DNA from: Sulfurimonas sp.
GTDB lineage: Bacteria; Campylobacterota; Campylobacteria; Campylobacterales; Sulfurimonadaceae
Assembly (NCBI GenBank): GCA_016744115.1
Contig: JADGEZ010000002.1
Location: 28,409-92,408, forward strand
Length of the DNA: 64,000 nt
Reading direction: 5' to 3'
Shown here: in pieces, positions 48,486 through 57,457 of the stretch
Numbering within the stretch: the first letter of the stretch is position 1
Layout: each line of letters opens with the position of its first letter
Notes under the pieces: model-generated
The model's input: the letters and a program-made list of their open reading frames with translations, nothing else
The model's database searches: none
Told to the model about the DNA's origin: nothing
Program-made: the position numbers and the translations under genes

Positions 48486-49279
48486 ACACAAGAGAGAATC
48501 TTTTAATCCTAAGCATCAAAGACTTTTTAACTATAAAAATGCTTAAATATGCTTTATTTCCTTTTATTATTACTATGATTATAATGTACATATTCTTTTT
48601 TCTTTTAGCAGGTGCTGGACTTGATACACTTGGAAGTTTGGATGTCCAAAGTAGTACAACCTCTATACAAAATGGAGTGCCACATACTGAGTCAATTGAA
48701 GCTCATTTAGAGGGGAGTGCAATAATCAAATTTTTAATGAGTCACGCTATTACATCTTGGATTGCAACATTTTTAATCTATGCTATTGGTGGATTTCTCA
48801 CACTTTATATATCTATAATCGTAGCAGTTCTTGTTATAGGATTTTTAACACCCTTTGTTTTAAGAGAGTTGCACTTAAGACATTATCTAGATGTAGAGAT
48901 GATAGGATACTCAAATATAATTATAGCCCTTCTATCAGTACTTAAATGGGCGGCTATCATGCTTTTACTTTTTATCTTGTTTATTCCGCTTTATTTTATC
49001 CCACTTATAAATATTATAGCTTTTAATTTTCCACTCTATTATTTTTTTCACAAGCTAATGACTTATGATATTGCTACAAATATCTGTACAAAAGAGGAAG
49101 ACTATTTAATGAAGTATAGATTTGGAACTGGATTAAGACTTAAAACTTTAGCTCTTTATCTTATTTCTCTCATCCCTTTTGCTATATTTTTCGGGGCTAT
49201 TTTTTATGTGATTTATTTAGGAAACACCTATTTTACTGGCATAAGAGAAATTAGAAATGAAAATACTCCTCTAAGCTAA
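48482..49279 (+). CDS. EI24/CysZ-domain membrane protein
   Basis: The 265-residue protein has about five membrane segments and the EI24 pattern (ELHLRHYLDVEMIGY, later a long hydrophobic run). CysZ of this family carries sulfate in some bacteria, but no cys genes are near. The hydrophilic loop between TM1 and TM2 is rich in Ser and Thr. It overlaps DUF3137 by 4 nt and the convergent DHH gene by 4 nt. Confidence 0.8.
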   Translation: MNTRENLLILSIKDFLTIKMLKYALFPFIITMIIMYIFFFLLAGAGLDTLGSLDVQSSTTSIQNGVPHTESIEAHLEGSAIIKFLMSHAITSWIATFLIYAIGGFLTLYISIIVAVLVIGFLTPFVLRELHLRHYLDVEMIGYSNIIIALLSVLKWAAIMLLLFILFIPLYFIPLINIIAFNFPLYYFFHKLMTYDIATNICTKEEDYLMKYRFGTGLRLKTLALYLISLIPFAIFFGAIFYVIYLGNTYFTGIREIRNENTPLS

Positions 49280-50358
49280 GAGTCTTCTTCTTTTTTATAT
49301 TCTAAGTCTCCTGCTCGAGACTCTTTATCGCTTATAAGAAACTCTATTTGTTGTTTCACTTTGTCATATCTATACTGTTCTTTAAATCCCATAATTCTTC
49401 CTCCAGCAGCATTTGGATGTCCACCACCACCAGCCCACTCTTTAGAGATTTGAGCAACGCTCACTTGATAATTAGCTCTCAAACTCATCGCTCCACGATA
49501 ACTTACATCCACGATAAAATCATATTCAGGGTAGGCTAGTAAAAAACCATTGCCTACTATGGAAGTATTTCCAACGCCATAACTTAGATAACCTTTATAA
49601 CCTTTATAGTAAATAGTATGAGTAGCTCTTTTAGAACCTAATAAACCCACGACATAGGTTGTAGCAAGATTATCAAGAGTGTTATCAGCATCGACTTTAA
49701 AAAATTCTTTTTTAATTGAGTGGATACTTGCGTCAAGAATAATCGGAGCATTCTCTTTATCTATAAAAGTACTAGCTTTTTTTAAGAGGGAAAGTTTATA
49801 GTTGTTATCTTCATTTGCAAACATTACACGGTTGAGTTCTCTTGTTTCTGTTACAAGTCTCATGCAAACTTTTCCAAGTTCAAAGTTTTCAAACTCCTCT
49901 TGTTTCCATAAATCTACAGCATTGACTACATTTACATATTTCTCCATCCAAGAAGGTTCGTCAAATTCAAAATTTTCTTTTACATAATCATAGACTATTT
50001 TTGTGGCACATCTACTCTCATCAAGATAATACCAGTCATATTTTTTAGCACTTTGAGCACCTGAACCGTGATGATCTAAGAGAGTTATTTTAAGATCAAA
50101 CTTATTTTTATTCATTTTACTTACTTCATGAGTAAGCCATTTTGATTCATCAGCACTAAGGTTCAAGTCGGTTATCAAGATAAGAGCAGTTTTTTTTGCT
50201 TTTGTGATGTTTTCTAAAATTATCTCTAGTTTAGATTTTACTTCAGCCCCATAATTTGCATTATAGTTAGTAATTTCATAAGGTGTATATTTCATAACAA
50301 ATTGACAGCTATAACCATCTAAATCAATATGCGATAAATGATGAATTGTTTCTTGCAT
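49276..50358 (-). CDS. DHH-family phosphoesterase
   Basis: The 360-residue protein has the DHH metal motifs HIDLDG (about 9-14), DLN, and LLDHHGSG (about 94-101). A C-terminal DHHA1 motif GGGHPNAAGG follows. Relatives (NrnA type) degrade short RNAs or pGpG/pAp, so it could finish c-di-GMP breakdown, which suits the three cyclases in this window; that is inference. It follows flhA by 19 nt on the same strand. Confidence 0.88.
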   Translation of the reverse strand: MQETIHHLSHIDLDGYSCQFVMKYTPYEITNYNANYGAEVKSKLEIILENITKAKKTALILITDLNLSADESKWLTHEVSKMNKNKFDLKITLLDHHGSGAQSAKKYDWYYLDESRCATKIVYDYVKENFEFDEPSWMEKYVNVVNAVDLWKQEEFENFELGKVCMRLVTETRELNRVMFANEDNNYKLSLLKKASTFIDKENAPIILDASIHSIKKEFFKVDADNTLDNLATTYVVGLLGSKRATHTIYYKGYKGYLSYGVGNTSIVGNGFLLAYPEYDFIVDVSYRGAMSLRANYQVSVAQISKEWAGGGGHPNAAGGRIMGFKEQYRYDKVKQQIEFLISDKESRAGDLEYKKEEDS

Positions 50359-50377
50359 TTTTATTCCTAGTTTTTTT

Positions 50378-52525
50378 TTAATCTATAACGATACTACCCA
50401 TTACTTCAAATGTTGCACTTGAGTCTATTTCAGCATGAGATAAGGTCACAACATCAAGAGAAAATCTTTCAAATATTTCAGCAACACCACGACGAAGCTG
50501 AGGATCTACGATTATAACAACAGGTGATACTCCTTTTTGAAGTAGTTCAGCAGCTTTGGCACTTGTTGCTTGAATAAGAGAGTTGATTTCACCAACATTA
50601 AGCATTAGATTACTAACCCCCTCTCTTTGTGTTAATTTTTCTAACATTTTTTGTTCAGAAGATGTATCAAAGGTTAAAAGTCTAATCACTCCATCTTCAC
50701 TTGAGTACATCTGTGTAATTACACGGGAGAGTTTTGCTCTTACTTGTTCTGATATAACATCAACATTTTTAGTAAATTCTCCTACATCAGCAATAGTTTC
50801 TAATATACTTAGCATATCTTTTAATGGAATATTTTCGTGCAAAAGAGCTTTTAAAATTCTTTGAATGAGACCAATACTAGCAACTTTAAGGACATCATCA
50901 GTGATAACAGGGAAGTCTTCTTTGATTTTATCAATAAGTACTTGAACCTCTTGTCGTGTAAGTAAATCTTCTGCATTCTTTTTAACGAGTTCGCTCATGT
51001 GTGTTGATATTACAGTAGAAGGATCAACTACAGTATAACCATTTTCTATAGCTAACTCTTTTTCTTGTGCAAATATCCACATAGCATCAAGTCCAAAAGC
51101 AGGCTCTTTTGTAGGTTCTCCAGAAATTTCTCCAGTTGCCATTCCGCTATCCATCGCTAAGAATTTATCAGGTATAATACTCCCCTCTCCGATTGAAATT
51201 CCCTTAAGTAGTATTTGATACTGTTGGGGTTGTAGATGTAAATTGTCTCGTATCCGAACCTGAGGCATCAAAAAACCAAAATCACTTGCAATTTTTCTTC
51301 TCATAGAACGAATACGCTCTAGTAAATCACCACCTTGGGAACTATCTGCTAATCGGATAAGCTGATAACCTAAGGTAAGTTCTAACATTTCGATTTTAAG
51401 TATCTCCTCTAATGCTGTTTCTTCTTCTTTTGCTATCTCTTTATTTGTTTTTTTAGGCTTTATAGTCTCTTGTTCTTGTATATTTTGGGAAGCATCTCCA
51501 TCAAAGATAGAGAACTCCCCTCTCTCATATTTATATATTGACCAACCTAGACCTGCAAAAATAAACCCTACAAGTCCCATAGAAAAGGTAGGAAGACCGG
51601 GAACCATAGCAAATAAAATCATAATAAATCCAACTATCATCATGATCTTTGCATTTCCCATCATCTGATTTACTGCACCCTCTGCGAAGTTATCACCATC
51701 TCCAGAGGAGCGAGTTATCATAATACCTGTAGCAGTAGAGATAATTAGTGCAGGAATTTGTCCCACAAGTCCATCACCAATAGTTAAAAGTGTAAATGTA
51801 GAAGCTGCGTCACCAACAGTCATATCATGTTGGAAAACACCGATCAAAAATCCACCAATGATATTGATGAGTGTAATGATAATACCAGCAACAGCGTCAC
51901 CTTTTACAAATTTAGAAGAACCATCCATCGCTCCATAAAAGTTTGCATCTTGAAGAATCTCTGCACGGCGTTGTTTCGCCTGAGAATCATCAATAAGACC
52001 AGCATTTAAGTCAGCATCAACTGCCATTTGTTTTCCAGGCATAGAATCAAGTGTAAATCTTGCAGCTACCTCAGCAACCCTTGTAGAACCCTTAGTAATT
52101 ACCATAAAGTTTATAAGTACTAAAATCGAAAAAACTATGATACCAATAACAAAATTACCACCAACAACAAAGTCTCCAAAACTAGTGATGATACTACTCA
52201 CATTTTCTGTTCCTTGATGTCCATAACTTAGAATCATCCGTGTAGTAGCGATATTTAAAGAAAGTCTAAATAATGTAATTATTAAAATGAGCGTAGGAAA
52301 GGTTGATAAATCTGTGGGTTTTGGTACATACAAAGAGATTAAAAGTATTAAAACTGCTATTGCCATAGAGATAGTTAAAAAAATATCTAATAGCTCTGAG
52401 GGTAGAGGAACAATGATAATTGCAAGTATACCCATAACAAAAACAACAACACCAATATCTTTTTGCCCTAAAAGAAAATTTAGAACGCCTGCAGTTTGTT
52501 GCTTGAAGCTTTGATTATTTGCCAA
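50378..52525 (-). CDS. flhA: Flagellar export gate protein FlhA
   Basis: The 715-residue protein has the eight-helix N-terminal domain (about 20-330), the FHIPEP region RVAEVAARFTLDSMPGKQMA, ISTATGIMITRSSG, and a cytoplasmic substrate-docking domain (about 365-715). It drives export of flagellar subunits. The Rrf2 gene lies 4 nt upstream, and rpsO is nearby, an arrangement shared with Campylobacter jejuni. Confidence 0.96.
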   Translation of the reverse strand: MANNQSFKQQTAGVLNFLLGQKDIGVVVFVMGILAIIIVPLPSELLDIFLTISMAIAVLILLISLYVPKPTDLSTFPTLILIITLFRLSLNIATTRMILSYGHQGTENVSSIITSFGDFVVGGNFVIGIIVFSILVLINFMVITKGSTRVAEVAARFTLDSMPGKQMAVDADLNAGLIDDSQAKQRRAEILQDANFYGAMDGSSKFVKGDAVAGIIITLINIIGGFLIGVFQHDMTVGDAASTFTLLTIGDGLVGQIPALIISTATGIMITRSSGDGDNFAEGAVNQMMGNAKIMMIVGFIMILFAMVPGLPTFSMGLVGFIFAGLGWSIYKYERGEFSIFDGDASQNIQEQETIKPKKTNKEIAKEEETALEEILKIEMLELTLGYQLIRLADSSQGGDLLERIRSMRRKIASDFGFLMPQVRIRDNLHLQPQQYQILLKGISIGEGSIIPDKFLAMDSGMATGEISGEPTKEPAFGLDAMWIFAQEKELAIENGYTVVDPSTVISTHMSELVKKNAEDLLTRQEVQVLIDKIKEDFPVITDDVLKVASIGLIQRILKALLHENIPLKDMLSILETIADVGEFTKNVDVISEQVRAKLSRVITQMYSSEDGVIRLLTFDTSSEQKMLEKLTQREGVSNLMLNVGEINSLIQATSAKAAELLQKGVSPVVIIVDPQLRRGVAEIFERFSLDVVTLSHAEIDSSATFEVMGSIVID

Positions 52526-52529
52526 GGGA

Positions 52530-52931
52530 CTACTCTAAAATATCTGCTAGTGTTAAGTCTTGTAAAAATATATCTATTTTTCCTTGAAGCTTATTTAAAA
52601 AAGGCCAGATACTACAAATATTTGCCCTATCAGATGGACAATCTTCACGAGAAGGAGCACACTCAAAAACTGCTGGAGCTTTTCCCTCAACTGCGGACAT
52701 AACATCTAGCATATTTATTTGGTTTGCTTGTTTATGCAAAACAAAACCGCCATGAACACCTTTAAAAGATTTTAAAATATTATTTTTTGCTAATGATTGA
52801 AGAATTTTTGCTAAAAAACTTTTTGAAATTGATAGCTCTCGAGAGAGAGTTTCGCTATCCATGGGTGATGATGCTTTTGATAAAACTATTAAAGAGAGGA
52901 TGGCATATTCGCTAGCTCGTGTTATTAACAT
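52530..52931 (-). CDS. Rrf2-family transcriptional regulator
   Basis: The 133-residue protein has the Rrf2 winged helix (SEYAILSLIVLSK, SKSFLAKILQSLAK, GGFVLHK) and three conserved Cys (CAPSREDC, then NIC), which in IscR and NsrR hold an Fe-S cluster. It may sense iron, NO or oxygen; the ligand is not predictable here. It lies 4 nt before flhA, so it may control or be co-transcribed with the flagellar gene. Confidence 0.9.
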   Translation of the reverse strand: MLITRASEYAILSLIVLSKASSPMDSETLSRELSISKSFLAKILQSLAKNNILKSFKGVHGGFVLHKQANQINMLDVMSAVEGKAPAVFECAPSREDCPSDRANICSIWPFLNKLQGKIDIFLQDLTLADILE

Positions 52932-52985
52932 ATATTTTATTCTCTTTATAATTTTAAAAGAATTATAGCCTAAAGAACTTGAAAT

Positions 52986-54239
52986 TTAAACTAATTTAAT
53001 TGTAACTTGATTTCTTCCATTTTCTTTTGAATGATAGAGTGCTTGATCTGATAGCTTAATCATCTCATCAAGATTTTTTGCTAGACCAAAAGAGATACCA
53101 ATAGAAACAGTATATGTTATAGTATTTTTTGAAACTTTTATCTTATTTACCTCAAAAGATTGCCTTATTCTTTCAAAAACTATTTCTGTATTTTCTTGAC
53201 TGATTCCTTCAAGAAGTATGCAAAATTCTTCTCCCCCAAATCTTGCAATCAAATCTGACTTTCTTAGTCTCGCTTCTAAAATAGTTTTAACTTCTTTGAT
53301 AGCTATATCACCGATATGATGTCCATAGGTATCATTTATTTTTTTAAATTTATCTATATCAATTGTAGCCACAGCAACAGAATGTTTTTTTCTTCTATTT
53401 TTTGAAAAGATAGGTTTTCCTGCATCAAAGAAATATCTTCTGTTATACAAACCTGTTAAGAAATCTTTATTTGCCATATCTTTGATCTGAGTGAACAAAT
53501 CCAAAAGTTCTAAATTAGCATTAATTCTAGTAATTATTTCATTATTAGAGAAAGGTTTATGAACAAAATCATTTGCCCCAAATCTTAAAAATTTCGCAAT
53601 TGTTTCTTCTTTTTCTAAAGAACTTATAGCAATAATTGCAAGTTGATCTTTTTTATAATTTTCACGGATTTTAAATGTCAGCTGATGCCCATCCATATTT
53701 GGCATCTCATAATCTGTAATTAGTAAAGAGGTTTGAGGGTTGTCCTTTAAAATTTTTAATGCTTCTACCCCATCTTCAGCTTCTAATATATTTAAATGTA
53801 ATCTTTTTAAAATATTTACTATCGCAGAACGGTAAACAAGAGAATCATCGACAACTAAAATAGTTGTATCATAATTCTTTAAAGTTCTCAAGATAGACTT
53901 AACTGCAAACTTTATACTCGATGGATCGTCTTTGAGTACAAAATCTATTATGTCTCTTTTGAGTATAGACTCTTTTAAATCTTCATCCGCAGTAGCACTA
54001 AGTATTACCGCTGGTATATCATGAGAATTAGCAAGTTTTACAATCTCTCCATTGGATGCATCAGGAAGGTTGAGGTCAAGTAAAGCAGCGTGAAAACCAC
54101 CTTGGTGCTCTCGGATAATATGTAAAGCACTCTTAAAGGTATCTGCAAAATAAGGTTCTATATCATCATATTTTTCTATTTCAAGTTTTAAAAGGGTCAA
54201 AATCGTTTTGCTATCATCTACAATAAGTACTTTTTTCAT
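52986..54239 (-). CDS. Two-receiver diguanylate cyclase (PleD/CbrR-like)
   Basis: The 417-residue response regulator has receiver 1 (about 1-120, phospho-Asp D55), receiver 2 (about 125-245, D176, with Lys in HKPF) and a GGDEF domain (about 255-417) with GGEEF at 335-339 and the inhibitory RKSD just before it. Both receivers look functional. It should make c-di-GMP on phosphorylation, as PleD does; C. jejuni CbrR has the same layout. A TAAAAT ends 7 nt before the ATG (minus strand), so the mRNA may be leaderless. The cognate kinase is not in the window. Confidence 0.93.
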   Translation of the reverse strand: MKKVLIVDDSKTILTLLKLEIEKYDDIEPYFADTFKSALHIIREHQGGFHAALLDLNLPDASNGEIVKLANSHDIPAVILSATADEDLKESILKRDIIDFVLKDDPSSIKFAVKSILRTLKNYDTTILVVDDSLVYRSAIVNILKRLHLNILEAEDGVEALKILKDNPQTSLLITDYEMPNMDGHQLTFKIRENYKKDQLAIIAISSLEKEETIAKFLRFGANDFVHKPFSNNEIITRINANLELLDLFTQIKDMANKDFLTGLYNRRYFFDAGKPIFSKNRRKKHSVAVATIDIDKFKKINDTYGHHIGDIAIKEVKTILEARLRKSDLIARFGGEEFCILLEGISQENTEIVFERIRQSFEVNKIKVSKNTITYTVSIGISFGLAKNLDEMIKLSDQALYHSKENGRNQVTIKLV

Positions 54240-54297
54240 AAATATAATTTTACACTTAGTTTATTAAAATAATATAAAATTAAAGATTTAGCTAATA

Positions 54298-54564
54298 GAC
54301 TTCTTGCAAAACTCCTATATGCCTCAGAGTGATAAGAAGTGCTAAGATTGTGTAAAACAAATTTTTATGCCTAGCCTAATCTAAGGATAAAATATTTTTT
54401 TATGCAAGCTTGGCACTTCTTATCACTTCCGTAGGACACTTTATAGAGAGCTTTACTTGAGCGTTAAATAACCCCAACCGTAGCTTTGGCTACGCTTGAG
54501 AATATTTGCCTTGATTAAAACTCTCTATAAAGTGCTGAGACATATAGGAGCTTTGCAAGAAGTC
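54298..54564. mobile_element. MITE-like element, family 2, with nested hairpins and 5-bp direct repeats
   Basis: The 267-bp element has 24-bp terminal inverted repeats with one mismatch (GACTTCTTGCAAAACTCC at the left), extending to 30 nt with a second mismatch. TAATA flanks both ends (54293-54297 and 54565-54569). Inside, a 15-bp perfect stem pairs 54328-54342 with 54413-54427, and a 14-bp perfect stem pairs 54437-54450 with 54521-54534. A small stem lies at 479-494 of that kilobase (CGTAGC/GCTACG). No coding potential is seen. It fills most of the gap between the two-receiver cyclase and rpsO. Confidence 0.85.
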
Positions 54565-54593
54565 TAATATTTTGTTTATCACATAAATTTAGG

Positions 54594-54599
54594 TACAAT
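54594..54599 (+). promoter_or_regulatory. -10 element of rpsO
   Basis: TACAAT lies 63 nt before the rpsO ATG and only 24 bp after the right-hand TAATA repeat of the MITE-like element. The region upstream of the -10 is therefore next to inserted DNA. Confidence 0.5.
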
Positions 54600-54661
54600 C
54601 TTATTTCGACAACTTGTTTGATTACATTTTGTTAGATTATTATACCACTCAGGAGGCTATA

Positions 54662-54937
54662 ATGGCTTTAGAATCGGCTAAAAAACAAGAGATAGTTACA
54701 AAATATGGAAGAAACGAAACAGATACAGGATCTAGTGAAGTTCAGATTGCACTTTTAACTGCGAGAATTTCAGAACTTACAGAGCATTTAAAAGTATTTA
54801 AAAAAGATCACGCATCAAGACTTGGTTTATTAAAACTAGTTGGACAACGCCGTCGTTTAATGAAGTACTTTAAAAGAACACAAAAAGATGCTTATCTTAA
54901 ACTAGTTTCAGATTTGGGTATTAGAGATAATATCTAG
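54662..54937 (+). CDS. rpsO: Ribosomal protein uS15
   Basis: The 91-residue protein has the uS15 pattern ([15 protein letters not shown], then [29 protein letters not shown]). I chose ATG 54662 because AGGAGG lies 5 nt before it; the longer frame starting at 54614 is not needed. It is a single-gene unit with its own promoter and a likely terminator. Confidence 0.97.
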   Translation: MALESAKKQEIVTKYGRNETDTGSSEVQIALLTARISELTEHLKVFKKDHASRLGLLKLVGQRRRLMKYFKRTQKDAYLKLVSDLGIRDNI

Positions 54938-54965
54938 TCTCAATGTTCTATCGTTTTTAATAATT

Positions 54966-54984
54966 AAGCTCAATTTTTGAGTTT
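54966..54984 (+). terminator. Likely rpsO terminator
   Basis: AAGCTCAA and TTGAGTTT pair over 8 bp (one G-U) with a 3-nt loop, 29 nt after the rpsO stop. The following sequence is T-rich but not a clean run. Confidence 0.4.
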
Positions 54985-55074
54985 GATTATTTCTTCTTAA
55001 ATATAATCAAATGATGAACTGCATAGAAATACGAAAAGTAATTAACACTTTATAAATTTTACACTTCTTCGTAG

Positions 55075-55080
55075 TACAAT
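55075..55080 (+). promoter_or_regulatory. -10 element of the chemosensory operon
   Basis: TACAAT lies 32 nt before the PAS gene ATG, giving a start site near 55087. GGAGG precedes the ATG. No further promoter is obvious inside the cluster, whose genes are spaced 0-22 nt apart. Confidence 0.5.
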
Positions 55081-55112
55081 AGCAAAAAAATTGATTTACA
55101 TGGAGGTTTATA

Positions 55113-55541
55113 ATGTCAAAAAAAAATAATGAAATATCTACAGAAGGTTTAACATTTTTAGATGATGGGGAGGTTCTTTATAATGACTTATATCTTTTAT
55201 CAGAAACAGATGATAAGGGAATAGTTGAATACGCAAGTGACTCATTTTTAAAAATAGCCAATATGCACTTAGAAGATATAGTAGGACAACCGCATAATAT
55301 TGTTCGCCATCCTGAGATGCCACGCACTGCTTTTAAATCACTTTGGGATGATATTCAATCGAAAGGTTTTTGGACAGGTTATGTCAAAAATACTCGTAAA
55401 GGTGGAGGATACTATTGGGTCTATGCAACAGTTCTAAAATCAGTAAATAAAAATGGAAACACAAAGTATGTATCTATTAGAGTCAAACCATCTCGTGAAG
55501 ATATAAAAGCAGCTGAAGCGTTGTACGCTACACTAGACTAG
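55113..55541 (+). CDS. Aer-like PAS-domain sensor protein
   Basis: The 142-residue protein is a single PAS domain without signal or membrane segment. GQPHNIVRHPEMPRTAFKSL and GFWTGYVKNTRKGGGYYWV match the FAD-binding PAS of Aer and of C. jejuni CetB, so it may sense redox or energy state. It has no output domain of its own, so like CetB it probably acts on a separate receptor. The receptor gene starts 18 nt downstream, and it is first in the cluster. Confidence 0.88.
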   Translation: MSKKNNEISTEGLTFLDDGEVLYNDLYLLSETDDKGIVEYASDSFLKIANMHLEDIVGQPHNIVRHPEMPRTAFKSLWDDIQSKGFWTGYVKNTRKGGGYYWVYATVLKSVNKNGNTKYVSIRVKPSREDIKAAEALYATLD

Positions 55542-55559
55542 AAATAAAAGGATTCCGTA

Positions 55560-57452
55560 ATGGCATTAATGAAAAAAGGGAACTCAGGATCATCTGTACA
55601 AGCTTTATCTTCTATAGGTGGGGATTCTAAAAGAAGACAAAGAACCTTAGCAAAACAACAACAAATCTCTGAAAGTATTGTTGGTATATCAATGACAATT
55701 TTAGATAATGCACAAGAGAGTGTGTCGGCTATAGAAGAGCTAAAGTCTTCAATGGAACAAATTGCTACAGCTGCTGAAGAAAATTCTGGGGCAAGTGAAC
55801 AAGCCTTGAGTAATGTTAAAAGTATTAATTCAAATATTAGAAGAATGAATTCAACTATAGATACAGTGATAGGTTCTACTATGGCAACGGGTGATAATAT
55901 TATGAACTCTGTTGAAAAGATTAGCTCATCAGTGGCTAGAATGGATGAAGCTGTAGTTGTTGCACAAGAATCATCTAAGAAAAGTGAAGAGTTAAAAGAG
56001 TCTTCTCAAAATATTGGTAACGCGGTCAGTTTTATCGCTAAAATTGCAGATCAGACAAATCTTTTAGCTCTAAATGCTGCCATTGAAGCATCTCGTGCAA
56101 AAGAGCATGGCAAAGGTTTCGCTGTAGTGGCAGATGAAACTCGTGCATTAGCAGGTGAGAGTGAAAAAAATGCTGAATTTATTTCAAAACTTGTCAATAA
56201 AATTCAAGGAAGTATAGATAATATTATTAAAAGCATCGGTGCAACAAATAATATTATTACATCTAATGGCGATAAAGGAAACTTACTAAGCCTAAAAATG
56301 GAAGAGCTTACTAAAATTGCTATTTATTCTGTTGAAGCGGCTAGAAGTGTAAGCTCTTATACAAATAATCTAGGTGACTTCGTTGCAAAAATAAATGATG
56401 GTTCACAAACAATTGCTTCAGATTCTCAAGAGATTGCATTATCAGTTGAAAAAACTTTAAATGGTATTGATATTCAATCAGACGCATTAGCACAAACAGA
56501 AGATGAAATAAAAGACTTATCCACACTTGCAGAAGAGTTAAAATACTCTACAGATTCTATAAAATCTGCTGAGGATATTGCACTTTCAGCTGATACTATT
56601 GGCGGTTCTATGGAAGATATTCAATCCGCTTTAGAAGATGTAACAGATTCCCTTAATAATATAGAATCATCATCTCAAAATACAAATAAGTCAGCATTAA
56701 AAAACAAAGAACTTATAGAAAACGGAATTACAGCAGCTAAAGATATCCATAAACTTATTGAAATAGCTAGAAGAAATTTTGATTTATTAAAAGTTTCCTT
56801 TAATGTTGTTAAGGGAAGCATAGTTGAAATTCGTGAATCATTTAATGAATCTATTTCACAAGGAAATGATGCAGGAAGTGAACTTAGCATTATTGTTAAA
56901 GAAACAAAAAATGTTTATAAAACAGTAGGTAATATTTCTAACTCTATCGTGCAGTTAAATATGCTTGCAATATCAGGATCAATTGAGGCTGCTCGTGCTG
57001 GAGATTTTGGAAAAGGGTTTGCTGTAGTTTCAGCAGATATAAGAAACTTAGCAAAAGACTCAGAACAAAATACCGATAAGATTAATGATATAGTTGAATC
57101 CATGAATTCTGAGATAGATACTGTTAAAAATGATTGGAATAATCTTCTAAGTTCTCAATCAAGTGAACAAAAATCTATAGATAGTCTCATAACTGATATT
57201 ACTCGAATTATTGATATGTTAATTGATTTACTAGATAAATACACAGGGCTTAAAGCTGTAAATGATCAAAATATAGAAGGTCTCAATCAAGTTATGGTTG
57301 GTATTTCTGAAGTACAAAAAGCAGTAGAACTGAGTGCTAGAAATGCAATGGAATCCAGAAAAGCTAGTGAACTTATAATTGAAACTGTTTCTCATATTGG
57401 TGAAGGTGTAGAAGAGTTAGCTGTTATGGCAGATGAACTTCAACAAGGGTAA
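55560..57452 (+). CDS. Soluble methyl-accepting chemotaxis protein with two signalling tips
   Basis: The 630-residue protein has no signal peptide or membrane segment and is almost wholly coiled coil. It contains two receptor tip regions about 300 residues apart. Tip 1 (about 155-205) is canonical: [19 protein letters not shown]. Tip 2 (about 455-505) is diverged: [20 protein letters not shown]. Each has GKGFAVV after it. There is no sensor domain, so the adjacent PAS protein probably supplies input. Vibrio DosM also has two signalling domains and helps build cytoplasmic arrays; that comparison is by layout only. Confidence 0.92.
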   Translation: MALMKKGNSGSSVQALSSIGGDSKRRQRTLAKQQQISESIVGISMTILDNAQESVSAIEELKSSMEQIATAAEENSGASEQALSNVKSINSNIRRMNSTIDTVIGSTMATGDNIMNSVEKISSSVARMDEAVVVAQESSKKSEELKESSQNIGNAVSFIAKIADQTNLLALNAAIEASRAKEHGKGFAVVADETRALAGESEKNAEFISKLVNKIQGSIDNIIKSIGATNNIITSNGDKGNLLSLKMEELTKIAIYSVEAARSVSSYTNNLGDFVAKINDGSQTIASDSQEIALSVEKTLNGIDIQSDALAQTEDEIKDLSTLAEELKYSTDSIKSAEDIALSADTIGGSMEDIQSALEDVTDSLNNIESSSQNTNKSALKNKELIENGITAAKDIHKLIEIARRNFDLLKVSFNVVKGSIVEIRESFNESISQGNDAGSELSIIVKETKNVYKTVGNISNSIVQLNMLAISGSIEAARAGDFGKGFAVVSADIRNLAKDSEQNTDKINDIVESMNSEIDTVKNDWNNLLSSQSSEQKSIDSLITDITRIIDMLIDLLDKYTGLKAVNDQNIEGLNQVMVGISEVQKAVELSARNAMESRKASELIIETVSHIGEGVEELAVMADELQQG

Positions 57453-57457
57453 GAACT

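Noticed and set aside
14843-54239. Possible inactive GGDEF proteins
   Set aside because: All three (14843, 39891, 52986) keep GGEEF and the RxxD site, so they are called active cyclases.
54614-54661. 16-codon N-terminal extension of rpsO
   Set aside because: AGGAGG directly precedes the internal ATG 54662, which gives the normal uS15 length.
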